The notes: generated by a model from the sequence alone, not told the origin. Counted from the first letter of the stretch, positions 28,533-38,149 are shown. The stretch: 64,000 bases of DNA from Bifidobacterium callitrichos DSM 23973 (GCF_000741175.1 NZ_JGYS01000005.1:1-64000); one strand, 5' to 3'. Translations and numbers: made by a program.

Positions 28533-29615
28533 ATGCCCATCGCAAGGCACACCATCGCAAGGCCCAACGGCCTGTCCCGCAGGATCGTCGCGGCGGCGAC
28601 GGCCATCGTCGCGGTGCTCTCGCTGACCGCCTGCGGATCAACCTCGGCCGATACGAGCACGGCGAAGACCGGCACCGACTCCGCCTCGACCTCCGGATTC
28701 CCCGTGACCATCAAGCACGCGTACGGCACCACCGAGATCAAGCAGGCGCCCGAGCGCGTGGCCACCGTCGGCTGGGGATCCGACGACGTCACCCTCGCGC
28801 TCGGCGTCGTTCCAGTGACCGTTCCCAAACAGACCTTCGGCAAGACCGAGGACGGCTATCTGCCGTGGGTCAAAGCCAAGCTCGACGACATGAACGTGGC
28901 CAAGGCGGACCTGCCCGAACAGCATGACGAATCCGATTCGATCGACATGGAGGCCATCGCCGCGGCCCGGCCGGATGTGATCCTGGGCATGCAGTCCGGC
29001 ATCACCGAGGAGCAGTACAAGACGCTCAGCAAGATCGCGCCGACCATCCCCTGGCAGCAGGCCTCCTGGGGCGACCCGTGGCGCAGCCTGGTCGAGACCA
29101 CCGCCAAGGTGCTCGGCAAGCAGCAGGAGGGCGAGAAGCTCATCGCCAAGCTGGAGGGCACCATCTCCGAGGCGGCCGCCAAGTACCCGCATATCAGGGG
29201 CAAGAGCGCCTCCGTCATGTACTTCGATTCCTCCAAGCTCTCGAGCTTCAGCGTGTACACCACGCATGACGTGCGCCCCCAGTTCCTGAACGACCTCGGC
29301 TTCGAGACCCCCGAATCCATCAAGCAGGTCTCCGAAACCACGGACAGCTTCTACAAGGACATCTCCTCCGAACAGGCCGACCAGTTCGCCGACATCGACG
29401 TGATCGTCACCTACGGCACCCCCGACCTTCTGGCCGCCATGCAGAAGGATCCGCTGCTGTCCAAGATCCCCGCGGTCAAGCGCGGCTCCGTGGTGGTGAT
29501 CGACACCACGTCCGAGCTGGCCAACGCGCTCGACGCGATGCCGCTGTCCATCGAGGCCACCACCGGCGACTACGCCAAGCTGCTCGGCGAGGCCGCCTCC
29601 AAGGTCAACGGCTGA
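28533..29615 (+). CDS. Iron-siderophore-binding lipoprotein
   Basis: Substrate-binding protein of a ferric-siderophore importer, 360 residues. The signal peptide ends in 'AIVAVLSLTACGS', with the lipid-anchor cysteine. The mature part is a FecB/FepB-like fold: 'VTIKHAYGTTEIKQAPERVA', 'AAARPDVILGMQSGITEEQY', 'DVIVTYGTPDLLAAM'. The start at 28533 has AAGGAGC upstream and begins the signal peptide; the frame's earlier start is unsupported. First gene of an operon with two FecCD-type permeases, an ATPase and a siderophore-interacting reductase. Confidence 0.93.
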   Translation: MPIARHTIARPNGLSRRIVAAATAIVAVLSLTACGSTSADTSTAKTGTDSASTSGFPVTIKHAYGTTEIKQAPERVATVGWGSDDVTLALGVVPVTVPKQTFGKTEDGYLPWVKAKLDDMNVAKADLPEQHDESDSIDMEAIAAARPDVILGMQSGITEEQYKTLSKIAPTIPWQQASWGDPWRSLVETTAKVLGKQQEGEKLIAKLEGTISEAAAKYPHIRGKSASVMYFDSSKLSSFSVYTTHDVRPQFLNDLGFETPESIKQVSETTDSFYKDISSEQADQFADIDVIVTYGTPDLLAAMQKDPLLSKIPAVKRGSVVVIDTTSELANALDAMPLSIEATTGDYAKLLGEAASKVNG

Positions 29616-29637
29616 TCCGAAAGGAATCGACGCACCG

Positions 29638-30699
29638 ATGCGGTCGTTCAACGATTCCCGTGATGTTCCCCGGTCGAAGGGCCATGCGCCCTCGGCCGGG
29701 GAACATGCATATCGCCGTGCGGCGTTCCATGCCCTGCTGATCGTCGCCATCATCGCCGCATGCGCGCTCTCCGTGATGTTCGGAGCCCGCCCCGTGGGAC
29801 TCGACGACGTGATCCGCGCGTTCTCCGACACAAGTGCGGACGACATCGCCGCCGAGGCGATCCAGCTGCGTGTGCCTCGTACCGTTCTGGGGCTGCTGGT
29901 CGGTGCCGCTCTGGGCGTGGCCGGCGCGCTCATGCAGGGCGTGATGCGCAATCCGCTCGCCGATCCCTCCATCCTCGGACTCAACTCCGGCGCAGCGTTC
30001 GCGATCGTCTGCTCGATCGCCTTCGCCGGGCTGTCCACGCCCCGCCAGTACATCTGGGTGGCCCTGCTGGGCGCCTCCCTCACCGCGGTGCTGGTCTGGC
30101 TGGTCGGCTCGGTGGGGCGTTCCGGACCGACCCCTCTGAAGCTGACTCTGGCGGGAGCCGTCATCAGCTCCGCCCTGGCCTCGCTCACCTCGGCCATCCT
30201 GCTGCCGCGCGTCGACGTGATCAGCACCTACCGCTTCTGGCAGGTGGGCGGCCTGTCCGGAGGCCGTTTCGAACTCATGGCGCCGATCCTGCCGCTGTTC
30301 GCGATCGGATTCGTCCTCGTTCTCTGGAGCGCACGGCATCTCAACGCGCTCGCGCTGGGCGATCAGCTGGCCGCCGGACTGGGCGTGAGCATGACGCGCG
30401 TGCGCGTGCTGGCATGGGCCGCGGCCGTGCTGCTGAGCGCCTCGTCGACCGCGCTCGCCGGTCCGATCGGCTTCGTGGGACTGGTGGTTCCCCACGCCGC
30501 AAGGCTTGTTGTGGGTCCGGACTACCGCCGCATCATCACCGCAAGCATGCTGATGGGACCGTTGCTCATGGTCGCCGCCGACGTCATCGGCCGTGTGGTC
30601 ACCAGACCGGACGACGTGGAGGTGGGCATCGTCACCGCGTTGATCGGCGCGCCCGTGTTCGTCATGCTGGTGCGCGGCAGCAAGGTCAAGGAGGTGTGA
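29638..30699 (+). CDS. FecCD-type siderophore permease
   Basis: Membrane permease of the ferric-siderophore importer, 353 residues with eight to ten hydrophobic segments. The family signature region 'GAALGVAGALMQGVMRNPLA' near residue 90 and the late 'GPIGFVGLVVPHAARLVVGP' are clear. About 30 polar residues precede the first helix. AAAGGA stands 13 bases upstream. It is followed after one base by the second permease, so the pair forms a heterodimer channel. Confidence 0.94.
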   Translation: MRSFNDSRDVPRSKGHAPSAGEHAYRRAAFHALLIVAIIAACALSVMFGARPVGLDDVIRAFSDTSADDIAAEAIQLRVPRTVLGLLVGAALGVAGALMQGVMRNPLADPSILGLNSGAAFAIVCSIAFAGLSTPRQYIWVALLGASLTAVLVWLVGSVGRSGPTPLKLTLAGAVISSALASLTSAILLPRVDVISTYRFWQVGGLSGGRFELMAPILPLFAIGFVLVLWSARHLNALALGDQLAAGLGVSMTRVRVLAWAAAVLLSASSTALAGPIGFVGLVVPHAARLVVGPDYRRIITASMLMGPLLMVAADVIGRVVTRPDDVEVGIVTALIGAPVFVMLVRGSKVKEV

Positions 30700-30700
30700 C

Positions 30701-31789
30701 ATGAACGACGCCCGATCATTAAATGACACCGCAAACGGCACCGCAAACGGCACCGCGGTCGCCGCGGTCGCCGCGCGCCTCAGGGACCTGCGCCGCCGTC
30801 AGCGGATGCGTTCCCTGCTCGTCACCCTCACGCTCGGCATACTCGCCGCGACGCTGTTCGTGGCCGATCTGGCGTTCGGTCACGAGATATATCCCATCGG
30901 CGACATTCTGAAGGTGCTCGGCGGCGAGTTCGTGCCGGGTCTGAGCTTCACCATCGGCGAGCTCCGACTGCCAAGGGTGGTCGTCGGCCTGCTGGCAGGG
31001 TTCGCGTTCGGCGTCGCCGGCGTGAGCTTCCAGCAGATGCTGCGCAACACGATGGCCAGCCCCGACATCATCGGCATCACCGCGGGAGCGAATCTGACGG
31101 CGGTGTTCGCCATCATCGTGCTCGGCTGGTCCGGTCCCTCGCTGTCCGCGGCAGCGGTCGTCGGGGGCATTCTGACGGCGCTGCTGACGGTGCGTCTGGC
31201 ATGGAGGGGCACCTTCTCCACCGGACGGCTGATCCTCATGGGCATCGGCGTCGCCGCGGCGCTCAACGCCGCGACCTCGTGGATTCTGGTACGCGGCGAC
31301 CAGTGGAACATCCAGCAGGCGTCCCGCTGGCTGACCGGCTCCCTGGCGTCGTCCGACTGGTCCGACGTCCCCGCGCTGGTCGCCGTGACGGTTCTCGCCG
31401 CGGTGCCGTTGATCGCATTGGCCCGTCAGGTGGACGTGATGCGGTTCGGCGACCCGATGGCCCGAGGTCTCGGCGTGCGCGTGGAATCCGTGCAGATGAC
31501 GGTCATCGTGCTGTCAGTACTGCTGCTGTCCACGGCCACCGCCTCGAGCGGCCCGATCTCGTTCGTCTCGTTCCTCTCCGGACCGCTCGCCATGTGGCTG
31601 AACGGCCCTCACAGGCCCGCGATCGTGCAGTCCGGGCTGGTCGGCTCATGCATCGTGCTCGCCGCCGATATCGTGGCCCAGCACATCCCGCCGACGCAAC
31701 TGCCGGTGGGCGTGGTCACCAGCATCATCGCAGGCCCGATCCTCATCCTTCTCATCATCAGACTGTCCAGAAAGCAGGTGCTCGCATGA
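30701..31789 (+). CDS. FecCD-type siderophore permease (second)
   Basis: Second permease of the importer, 362 residues. Signature segments are 'GFAFGVAGVSFQQMLRNTMA' and 'SSGPISFVSFLSGPLAMWL'. The N-terminus contains a direct repeat of NGTA from a 12-bp DNA repeat (ACCGCAAACGGC twice), so this tail probably varies in length between strains. AAGGAGG lies in the end of the first permease gene, and the ATPase gene overlaps its stop by ATGA. Confidence 0.94.
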   Translation: MNDARSLNDTANGTANGTAVAAVAARLRDLRRRQRMRSLLVTLTLGILAATLFVADLAFGHEIYPIGDILKVLGGEFVPGLSFTIGELRLPRVVVGLLAGFAFGVAGVSFQQMLRNTMASPDIIGITAGANLTAVFAIIVLGWSGPSLSAAAVVGGILTALLTVRLAWRGTFSTGRLILMGIGVAAALNAATSWILVRGDQWNIQQASRWLTGSLASSDWSDVPALVAVTVLAAVPLIALARQVDVMRFGDPMARGLGVRVESVQMTVIVLSVLLLSTATASSGPISFVSFLSGPLAMWLNGPHRPAIVQSGLVGSCIVLAADIVAQHIPPTQLPVGVVTSIIAGPILILLIIRLSRKQVLA

Positions 31790-32673
31790 CGGGCCACTCC
31801 CCCCAACCCCCGACCTCCCACACGCTGGCCGCCCGTCACGTGACGCTCGCCTACGAGCGGCGCGAGATCGTGCACGATCTGGATCTGGACATCACGCCGG
31901 GGACCGTCGGAGCGATCATCGGCGCCAACGGCTGCGGCAAGTCCACGCTGCTCAAGGCGCTCGCCCGCCTGCTCACGCCCACCCACGGCGCAGTGACGCT
32001 CGATGGCAAGGCCATCAACACGATGCCCACCCGCAAGGTGGCCACCATCGTGGGGCTTCTTCCCCAATCCCCCATGGCGCCGGAGGGCATCACTATCGCC
32101 GATCTGGTCTCCCGTGGACGCCACCCGTATCAGGGGATGCTCGGTTCGTGGTCCGACGAGGATGACAGGGCCGTGGCGCATGCGCTGGAGGTGACCGGTC
32201 TGGCGGATCTCGCCGACCGACCGGTGGACGAGGTGTCCGGAGGACAGCGCCAGCGCGCGTGGATAGCGCTGGCGCTGGCGCAGCAGACGGACATCCTGCT
32301 GCTGGACGAGCCGACCACCTATCTCGACATCGCCTACCAGCTCGAGGTGCTGGATCTGCTGAGCGAGCTCAACGCCACCGAGCACACCACCATCGTGATG
32401 GTGCTGCACGATCTCAATCAGGCGGCGCGCTACACGGATTGGATCCTGGCCGTCAAGGACGGGCGTCAGGCGTACTTCGGCACGCCGGACGAGGTGATCA
32501 GCGAACGCATGGTGGCCGAGGTGTTCGACACCGACGCGCGCATCATCGCCGACCCCGACACCGGACTGCCGCTGATGCTGCCCGGCACGAGGCACAGCCT
32601 GGCCCGTCTGCGCGGCGACTCGCACGGGGAACATGCGCAGACGGCAACGAACCACGATGACAACCTACTCTAA
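31786..32673 (+). CDS. Siderophore ABC transporter ATPase (FecE type)
   Basis: Energises the importer, 295 residues. Walker A 'GANGCGKSTLLKALARLL', Q-loop 'VGLLPQSPMAPEG', signature 'VSGGQRQRAWIALALAQ', Walker B 'DILLLDEPTTYLDIAYQ' and the switch histidine in 'MVLHDLNQAARYTD' are all present. The start at 31786 overlaps the permease stop; the open frame before it is a shadow. A 30-residue extra tail follows the usual end. Confidence 0.95.
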   Translation: MTGHSPQPPTSHTLAARHVTLAYERREIVHDLDLDITPGTVGAIIGANGCGKSTLLKALARLLTPTHGAVTLDGKAINTMPTRKVATIVGLLPQSPMAPEGITIADLVSRGRHPYQGMLGSWSDEDDRAVAHALEVTGLADLADRPVDEVSGGQRQRAWIALALAQQTDILLLDEPTTYLDIAYQLEVLDLLSELNATEHTTIVMVLHDLNQAARYTDWILAVKDGRQAYFGTPDEVISERMVAEVFDTDARIIADPDTGLPLMLPGTRHSLARLRGDSHGEHAQTATNHDDNLL

Positions 32674-32697
32674 CGACCACCGACTCAAGGAGCCGAT

Positions 32698-33702
32698 ATG
32701 ACCACCACGACTGACGCCAAGCACACGGCATACCCGCCGTTCCGCCCGTTCCTCGCCCATGTGGCCGACGTCACGCCGTTGTCGGCGCATTTCACCCGGA
32801 TCACCTTCGATGGCCCCGAGCTTGAGCATGTGCGACGCACCGGATACGATCAGCGCATCAAGCTCGTGCTGCCGCTGGAGGACGATCCCCGCTGGGAACG
32901 TTCGCCACTGCTCGCCGCCGACTGCGTCGAACGCGGTGCCTGGTGGGACGTCTGGCGGGCGCTGCCCGCCGATCGGCGCAACGTGATCCGCACCTACACG
33001 CTGCGCACGACGCCGGACGACGGTCTTGTGTGCATCGAATTCGTCACCCATGAGGGGGCCGGTCCCGCAGGTACCTTCGCCATGACGGCGCGCCCCGGCG
33101 ACACCGTGGTGCTGGTCGCGCCCGATGATCGCGCCGAGACATACGGCGGCGGCATCGACTTCCACCCCGGCGTGGCGGGCAACGTGCTGCTGGTGGGCGA
33201 CGAGACGGCTACGCCCGCCATCCTCGGCATCATCGGCTCGCTGGCCGGAACGCCGTGGGACGGCTCGATCACCGCGCTGCTGGAGGTGCCCGAAAGCGGC
33301 GATGTCATCGCCGCGCCCGAATGCGAGCGGCTCGACATCAAATGGCTGCCCCGAAACGGATCGGCACGCGGCACGCGTCTCGTCCGCGCGGTCGAGGCGT
33401 ACGCCGACGCGCATCCCCGCTCGTTCGTCACCCGATGGCGCAGAACCGGCGACTCCCCCGCCCCCGCATACACGGAGACCGATGTCGATCGCGAACTGCT
33501 GTGGGAGACGACCGGGGACGGACTGCCGAGCATCGGCAGCACCTCGCGACTGGCGACCGGTTCGGACGGCTTCTACGCGTGGGTCGCCGGCGAGGCCGCG
33601 GTGGTCAGGGACGTTCGTCGGGTGCTGCTGCGCGATCATGGTCTCGATCGCCGCCGCGCCGCGTTCATGGGCTACTGGCGTGCCGGCAAGAGCGAGATCT
33701 GA
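32698..33702 (+). CDS. Siderophore-interacting protein (FAD-dependent ferric reductase)
   Basis: Cytoplasmic flavoprotein of the ViuB/SIP family that reduces ferric siderophores to release iron. 334 residues: an FAD-binding barrel with 'VIRTYTLRTTPDDGLVCIEF' (the R-x-Y-T/S motif), 'GPAGTFAMTARPGDTVVLVA', and a NAD(P)H-binding half with 'VLLVGDETATPAILGIIGSL'. The C-terminal 'YWRAGKSEI' is typical of the family. It follows the ATPase by 24 bp and completes the uptake pathway. No siderophore-biosynthesis gene is visible, so the ligand is probably taken from other microbes. Confidence 0.93.
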   Translation: MTTTTDAKHTAYPPFRPFLAHVADVTPLSAHFTRITFDGPELEHVRRTGYDQRIKLVLPLEDDPRWERSPLLAADCVERGAWWDVWRALPADRRNVIRTYTLRTTPDDGLVCIEFVTHEGAGPAGTFAMTARPGDTVVLVAPDDRAETYGGGIDFHPGVAGNVLLVGDETATPAILGIIGSLAGTPWDGSITALLEVPESGDVIAAPECERLDIKWLPRNGSARGTRLVRAVEAYADAHPRSFVTRWRRTGDSPAPAYTETDVDRELLWETTGDGLPSIGSTSRLATGSDGFYAWVAGEAAVVRDVRRVLLRDHGLDRRRAAFMGYWRAGKSEI

Positions 33703-33723
33703 CGGGCGAACGACAACGAAAAC

Positions 33724-33785
33724 AGCCTGATACTGCATGATCCCCGTCTTCCGAATGGAGAACGGGGATCATGCAGTATCAGGCT
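33724..33785. terminator. 24-bp perfect inverted repeat between convergent operons
   Basis: Positions 33724-33747 and 33762-33785 are exact reverse complements around a 14-nt loop. The element lies between the end of the siderophore operon and the end of rplT, 22 bp past the first stop. It lacks a T-run on either side but is well placed as a two-way terminator. Confidence 0.7.
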
Positions 33786-33845
33786 ATAACAGGCTCTCGG
33801 GCTTGCGCCCCGAAAACCGTCTCAGTCCTATTCGAACCTATCGAA

Positions 33846-34229
33846 TCAGGCCTCGACCGGAGCGTTGATGTCCTCCGGCAGAGCGGCCTTGGCGGCCTCG
33901 ACGATCGCCTTGAAGGCGTCGGCGTCGGAGACGGCCAGCTCGGCCAGAGCGCGACGATCCAGCTCGATGCCGGCAAGACGCAGGCCCTGGATGAAGCGGT
34001 TGTAGGTGATGCCCTCAGCGCGGACGGCGGCGTTGATGCGCTGGATCCACAGCTTGCGGAAGTCGCCCTTGCGAGCCTTGCGGTCGCGGAAGTTGTAGTT
34101 AAAGGAGTGAAGCAGCTGCTCCTTGGCCTTGCGGTACAGACGGGAGCGCTGGCCGCGGTAGCCGGAGGCCCTCTCGAGAACGACGCGACGCTTCTTGTGG
34201 GCGTTCACTGCGCGCTTGACACGTGCCAT
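33846..34229 (-). CDS. rplT: 50S ribosomal protein L20
   Basis: 127 residues, the usual L20 with '[20 protein letters not shown]', '[20 protein letters not shown]' and '[20 protein letters not shown]'. It binds 23S rRNA early in 50S assembly. Third gene of the conserved infC-rpmI-rplT operon, 45 bp after rpmI. In other bacteria L20 or IF3 autoregulate this operon. Confidence 0.98.
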   Translation of the reverse strand: MARVKRAVNAHKKRRVVLERASGYRGQRSRLYRKAKEQLLHSFNYNFRDRKARKGDFRKLWIQRINAAVRAEGITYNRFIQGLRLAGIELDRRALAELAVSDADAFKAIVEAAKAALPEDINAPVEA

Positions 34230-34274
34230 AATCTATTTCCTCAGCTTTCTAAATGTCTTGTCTCGAAACGTCGC

Positions 34275-34469
34275 TCACTTGGCGAGCATGCGGTTGAGCT
34301 TCTTGGCCTGCGCGGTCGGGATGACGGCGTCGGCCTTCAGCTGGCGACGCTTGCGGGCGGACTTGTGCTCAAGGTTGTGGCGCATGGCGGAACCGACCTG
34401 CATCAGCTTGCCCGAACCGGTACGACGGACGCGCTTGGAAGCGGCGGAGTTAGTTTTCATCTTCGGCAT
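34275..34469 (-). CDS. rpmI: 50S ribosomal protein L35
   Basis: 64 residues, '[20 protein letters not shown]' to 'KKLNRMLAK', the normal length and composition of L35. The start at 34469 lies inside the end of infC (20-bp overlap), and a ribosome site GGAGGGCAGC is within infC coding sequence. This points to translational coupling. The longer open frame upstream is a shadow in infC. Confidence 0.97.
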   Translation of the reverse strand: MPKMKTNSAASKRVRRTGSGKLMQVGSAMRHNLEHKSARKRRQLKADAVIPTAQAKKLNRMLAK

Positions 34470-35178
34470 TGCTGCCCTCCTTGTTGATGTGCTTCTGGTT
34501 GGAGGTCGAGGGGGAAAACGCGGTCTTCGCCTCGGCGACGGCCTGAGCCTGCGCGTCCTGCTTGGCGGCCAGACGTGCGGCCTGACGGGCCTGACGCTCG
34601 GCGCGGGATTCCGCACCGCGACGACGCTGCTCGGACTGCGTGTGCACCTTCTTGCCCTTGGGCGCAAGCGTCATGATGATGTTGCGGCCCTCCTGCTTCG
34701 GCTTGGACTCGATGGTGCCGTATTCCTCCACGTCGGCGGCGAGTCGCTGCAGCAGCTCGACGCCACCGATCGGACGGGACTGTTCACGGCCACGCAGCAT
34801 GATGGTGACCTTGACCTTGTCTCCGCCGTTGAGGAAGCGGACCACATGCCCCTTCTTCACTTCGAAGTCATGGTCGTCGATCTTGAGGCGGAAACGAATC
34901 TCCTTGATCTCGGCCGTGTTCTGGTTGCGGCGAGCCTCACGAGCCTTGATCTTCTCGTTGTACTTGAACTTGCCGTAATCGATGAGCTTGGCGACCGGAG
35001 GCTTCGCGTTGGGCGCCACCTCGACGAGATCGAGGTTCGCTTCCTTCGCCAGGTTGAGGGCGACCGAGGTCGCGATGACTCCCACCTGTTCGCCGTTCGG
35101 GCCGATCAGGCGCACCTGCGAGACGCGAATCTCGTCGTTAATGCGTGGTTCGTCGCTGATGATGACTCCAATCCTCAA
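34450..35178 (-). CDS. infC: Translation initiation factor IF-3
   Basis: Keeps ribosomal subunits apart and checks the start codon. The N- and C-domains are clear ('[20 protein letters not shown]', '[20 protein letters not shown]'), followed by a 60-residue charged tail ('[20 protein letters not shown]') common in actinobacteria. No ATG or GTG exists at the 5' end. Candidates are TTG at 35178 (used here), ATT at 35172 and ATC at 35163; the last fits the family start M-I-S-D-E-P-R-I-N best. Rare start codons are a known feature of infC, which IF-3 uses to limit its own synthesis. Confidence 0.96.
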   Translation of the reverse strand: MRIGVIISDEPRINDEIRVSQVRLIGPNGEQVGVIATSVALNLAKEANLDLVEVAPNAKPPVAKLIDYGKFKYNEKIKAREARRNQNTAEIKEIRFRLKIDDHDFEVKKGHVVRFLNGGDKVKVTIMLRGREQSRPIGGVELLQRLAADVEEYGTIESKPKQEGRNIIMTLAPKGKKVHTQSEQRRRGAESRAERQARQAARLAAKQDAQAQAVAEAKTAFSPSTSNQKHINKEGSNAEDEN

Positions 35179-35427
35179 ATTTCCTCTACGGGACCGGGAC
35201 TCACTTGGACGTCGTTCATCGCTTCGGTTTCATGGCAGGCCAATGTGCGCCTTGTGGCGCTGTGTTGCAACTTCCGCGCATACGCGCTGTGGTATATCCT
35301 CCCGCATGCGAGAATGCATGGGCATGTCACTGCCGTCGGAAGGAAGGCCACTGCCTTGAACCCGAAACCGTGAAAGGCTTCCAGGTGGGGTTGCCCCGCT
35401 TTCTTGATTTCTCAAGCCGAATGGTTA

Positions 35428-35433
35428 CTATAC
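35428..35433 (-). promoter_or_regulatory. Possible -10 box of the infC operon
   Basis: TATAGT on the minus strand, 250 bp upstream of infC, with no good -35. If used, it gives a leader of about 240 nt before infC, long enough for the structured control known for this operon. The 35179-35517 gap holds no gene that I can support. Confidence 0.3.
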
Positions 35434-35517
35434 CACACCCATCGACTAGGGCGTGTCGCCCCCGTTTCGCGCACGGCGACGCGCCGCCGTGCGCGGCTCA
35501 CTATGGCTCACTGCGAC

Positions 35518-37278
35518 TCACTGCACCGCGCGCAGCAGTCCTCCGATCCCCTCCTTCTCGAGGATCTCGCGGTATGGCCCGGCCTGTTCGGCGATGAGCT
35601 GGTCGATGGCGCGCATGCCGAGCAGCTCGACCGGCGCATGGTCGTCGGTGAGGATCAGCGATTCGTCGTCCGTGCCGATCCGCGGATCCCTGACAGGGGT
35701 CATCCTGCCGCCCACCTCGTCCATGTATGCGGCGAGCTCGCCGTCGCCGGTCCGCTCCCGGGTGACGGCACGCAGCGAATCGGCCGTCGTGTCGCGTCTC
35801 ATGGTGGAGGTGAACGGTTCGGAGACGGTGGCGATGCGACCGGTGGCGCGCCACGCGTCGTCGCACCCGTCGTAGCGGGCCGTCTCGTCGGCGGTGGGCG
35901 CCTTGGCGAACAGCTCGCGGTTGGTGGTGCCGGGCACGTCGGCGGTGTATGTGGTGCCGATGCGGCACGCCCCGTTGAACACGTTGGCGATGGTGGTCTG
36001 CAGCGCCTCGTTGATGGATCCTTCGCCGTCGGAGATCATGTTCATGTTGACGACCATGACTCCCCCGGGATTCAGGTGCCGGCGCACCATCGAGAAGAAC
36101 TCGTCGGAGCTCATCTGGAACGGGATGGTGATGTCCTGATACGCGTCGACCATGATCACGTCGTAGGTGTCGTGGGATGCGGCCAGCCATGCGCGCCCGT
36201 CGTAGGTGGAGACCGGCACGTCGTCCGGCTCGTCGAAGTATCTCACCGCCAGATCGGTGATCTTCTGGTCGATCTCGACGCCGGTGACGCTCATCTTCGG
36301 ATAGTAGCGCCTGAGCTGCCTCGCGTAGGTGCCGGTGCCCATGCCGAGGATCAGGGCGCTCCTCGCATGATCGGCGAGCGCGGGGGCCGCGAGCGCGGTG
36401 TCGTAGTACATGCCGGTCAGCCCCTGGTCCTTCATCGTGACGGACTGGACGCCGAAGAGCACGTTGGTCGACAGGATCGTACGGTCGGAGAGGTTCTTGA
36501 CCTGCAGGTAGTTGTAGATGGACTCGCCCTCGTAGGCGAGGGTGGCGTGGTTCTCCCAGAAGGCGAATCCGGTCAGCGGCGAGAGCACGGAGCTGATGGC
36601 GAAGACCACGGCCGAGACGGCGCAGGCGACGACCTTCGCCTTCATCGAGATGAAGTAGATGAGCGGGATCGCCAGCAGCGCGCCGGAGAACAGCAGGAAC
36701 GTGACGAACGTGCCGGCCGCGGGGATCGTGACGAACGTGGGCAGGAACGTGCCGAGGATCGAGCCGATCGTGTTGCATGCGGACAGGCGTCCGACGACGG
36801 AGGCGTTGTCGTCGAGCGAGTCGGTGGCGAACTTGTTGAGGCCGGCGGTGACGGTGCCGAGCAGGAAGAGCGGCGGCACGAAGACGATCATGCAGGAGAC
36901 GAACGCGGCGATGACGAGGAAGTTCGTCGAGACGGTGACGATGAGCAGGCCGGAGATCAGGAGGATCACGAACTTGCCGACGAGCGGGATCAGCGAGATC
37001 CATACGGCGGCCGCCATGATCCTCAGGTAGAGCTTGTCCGGGTCGGGGTCGCGGTCGGCCCATCTGCCGCCGAACACGGCGCCCAGGGCGAGGGCGATCA
37101 TGATCGTGCCGATGATGATGGTCCATACGATCTGCGAACTGGAGAAGTAGGGGGCCAGGAGTCTGGAGGCGCCGAGCTCGGCGGCCATCACCGCCATGCC
37201 GGAGAAGAACTCGGTGACGTACAGGAAGGTCTTGGACTTGAGGATCGGCCGGTCGCTCGCCGCTGTTTTCACTGCCAT
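35518..37278 (-). CDS. Membrane-fused spermidine-synthase-like protein
   Basis: 586 residues. Residues about 20-260 carry seven or eight hydrophobic segments ('FLYVTEFFSGMAVMAAELGA' first); the C-terminal 300 residues are a SAM-binding Rossmann fold with 'SALILGMGTGTYARQLRRYY' and the acidic 'VTGVEIDQKITDLAVRYF', as in spermidine synthases. Fusions of this kind are widespread but their reaction is not settled; many lack the residues for polyamine transfer. The start at 37278 is chosen at 'MAVKTAASDRPILKS', just before the first helix, without a clear ribosome site. Longer frames upstream are unsupported and overlap the divergent gene. Confidence 0.85.
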   Translation of the reverse strand: MAVKTAASDRPILKSKTFLYVTEFFSGMAVMAAELGASRLLAPYFSSSQIVWTIIIGTIMIALALGAVFGGRWADRDPDPDKLYLRIMAAAVWISLIPLVGKFVILLISGLLIVTVSTNFLVIAAFVSCMIVFVPPLFLLGTVTAGLNKFATDSLDDNASVVGRLSACNTIGSILGTFLPTFVTIPAAGTFVTFLLFSGALLAIPLIYFISMKAKVVACAVSAVVFAISSVLSPLTGFAFWENHATLAYEGESIYNYLQVKNLSDRTILSTNVLFGVQSVTMKDQGLTGMYYDTALAAPALADHARSALILGMGTGTYARQLRRYYPKMSVTGVEIDQKITDLAVRYFDEPDDVPVSTYDGRAWLAASHDTYDVIMVDAYQDITIPFQMSSDEFFSMVRRHLNPGGVMVVNMNMISDGEGSINEALQTTIANVFNGACRIGTTYTADVPGTTNRELFAKAPTADETARYDGCDDAWRATGRIATVSEPFTSTMRRDTTADSLRAVTRERTGDGELAAYMDEVGGRMTPVRDPRIGTDDESLILTDDHAPVELLGMRAIDQLIAEQAGPYREILEKEGIGGLLRAVQ

Positions 37279-37342
37279 GGCAGTCAACGGTATTACAGTG
37301 CTGGTACACGACCGGTTGGCGCACGGCGTAGACTTGTCGCTC

Positions 37343-38149
37343 ATGGATGACACGACCTTGGACGACACGAACGACTCGGACGAGAGGACGGACGGCACGC
37401 GCATGGAGTCGCTTCCCCAGTGCGTGGTGTTCGCCGCCGGCGAATACTATGCGGTCGACGCCAATCGTGCGAATGCGGTCGAGGTGCCGGATGGCGCGTT
37501 CGTCGTCGCGGCGGACGGCGGACTGGACCACGCCCGCGCGCTCGGTGTCGCGCCGGATGTGGTAGTGGGCGATTTCGATTCGCTTCAAGGCGATCGGCCG
37601 GCCTGCGGCGAGCACACGATCGCGCTGCCGCCGCAGAAGGACGACCCGGATCTGCTCAGCGCCCTGAAGATCGGCTGGGCGCACGGATGCCGTACGTTCC
37701 ATGTCTACGGCGCGCTGGGCGGGCGCATCGACCATACGCTGTCGGCGATCAGGCTGACGGCGCTTGTCGCGCGCCACGGCGGCGTCGCCTTTCTGCACGG
37801 CGACGGGACGATCGTCACGGCGATCCGCGACGGGCGCCTCGACTGGCCGGCGTTCGACGCGACGCCGGGACGCATGGTGTCGGTGTTCTCGCACACGGAC
37901 GTCTCGCGCGGCGTGGACGAGCCGGGCCTGAAGTACCGGCTGATGGACGGCGTGCTCGATGCGGATTCGGTGCTGGGGCTGAGCAATGAGTTCCTGCCCT
38001 TGACGCCGGCCGCGGTCTCGGTGCGCGAGGGCACGCTGATCGTCACCTATCCGGCCGAGGCGCCCGGCCCGAAGGTGACGCTGCGCCATGCGCCCTCGGG
38101 CGATCTGGGCGCCTTGGACACCTCGGTCTCCTCCCTGCTGGCCGGCTAG
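37343..38149 (+). CDS. Thiamine pyrophosphokinase
   Basis: Transfers pyrophosphate from ATP to thiamine, giving the cofactor. Family motifs are 'FVVAADGGLDHARALGVAPD', 'VVGDFDSLQG', 'LPPQKDDPDLLSALKIGW' and 'VYGALGGRIDHTLSAIRL'. The start is taken at the ATG at 37343 (268 residues); an in-frame ATG at 37403 is also possible, because the first 25 residues are acidic and variable-looking. TAGACT ends nine bases before 37343 and there is no ribosome site, so the message may be leaderless. It is divergent from the spermidine-synthase-like gene. Confidence 0.9.
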   Translation: MDDTTLDDTNDSDERTDGTRMESLPQCVVFAAGEYYAVDANRANAVEVPDGAFVVAADGGLDHARALGVAPDVVVGDFDSLQGDRPACGEHTIALPPQKDDPDLLSALKIGWAHGCRTFHVYGALGGRIDHTLSAIRLTALVARHGGVAFLHGDGTIVTAIRDGRLDWPAFDATPGRMVSVFSHTDVSRGVDEPGLKYRLMDGVLDADSVLGLSNEFLPLTPAAVSVREGTLIVTYPAEAPGPKVTLRHAPSGDLGALDTSVSSLLAG

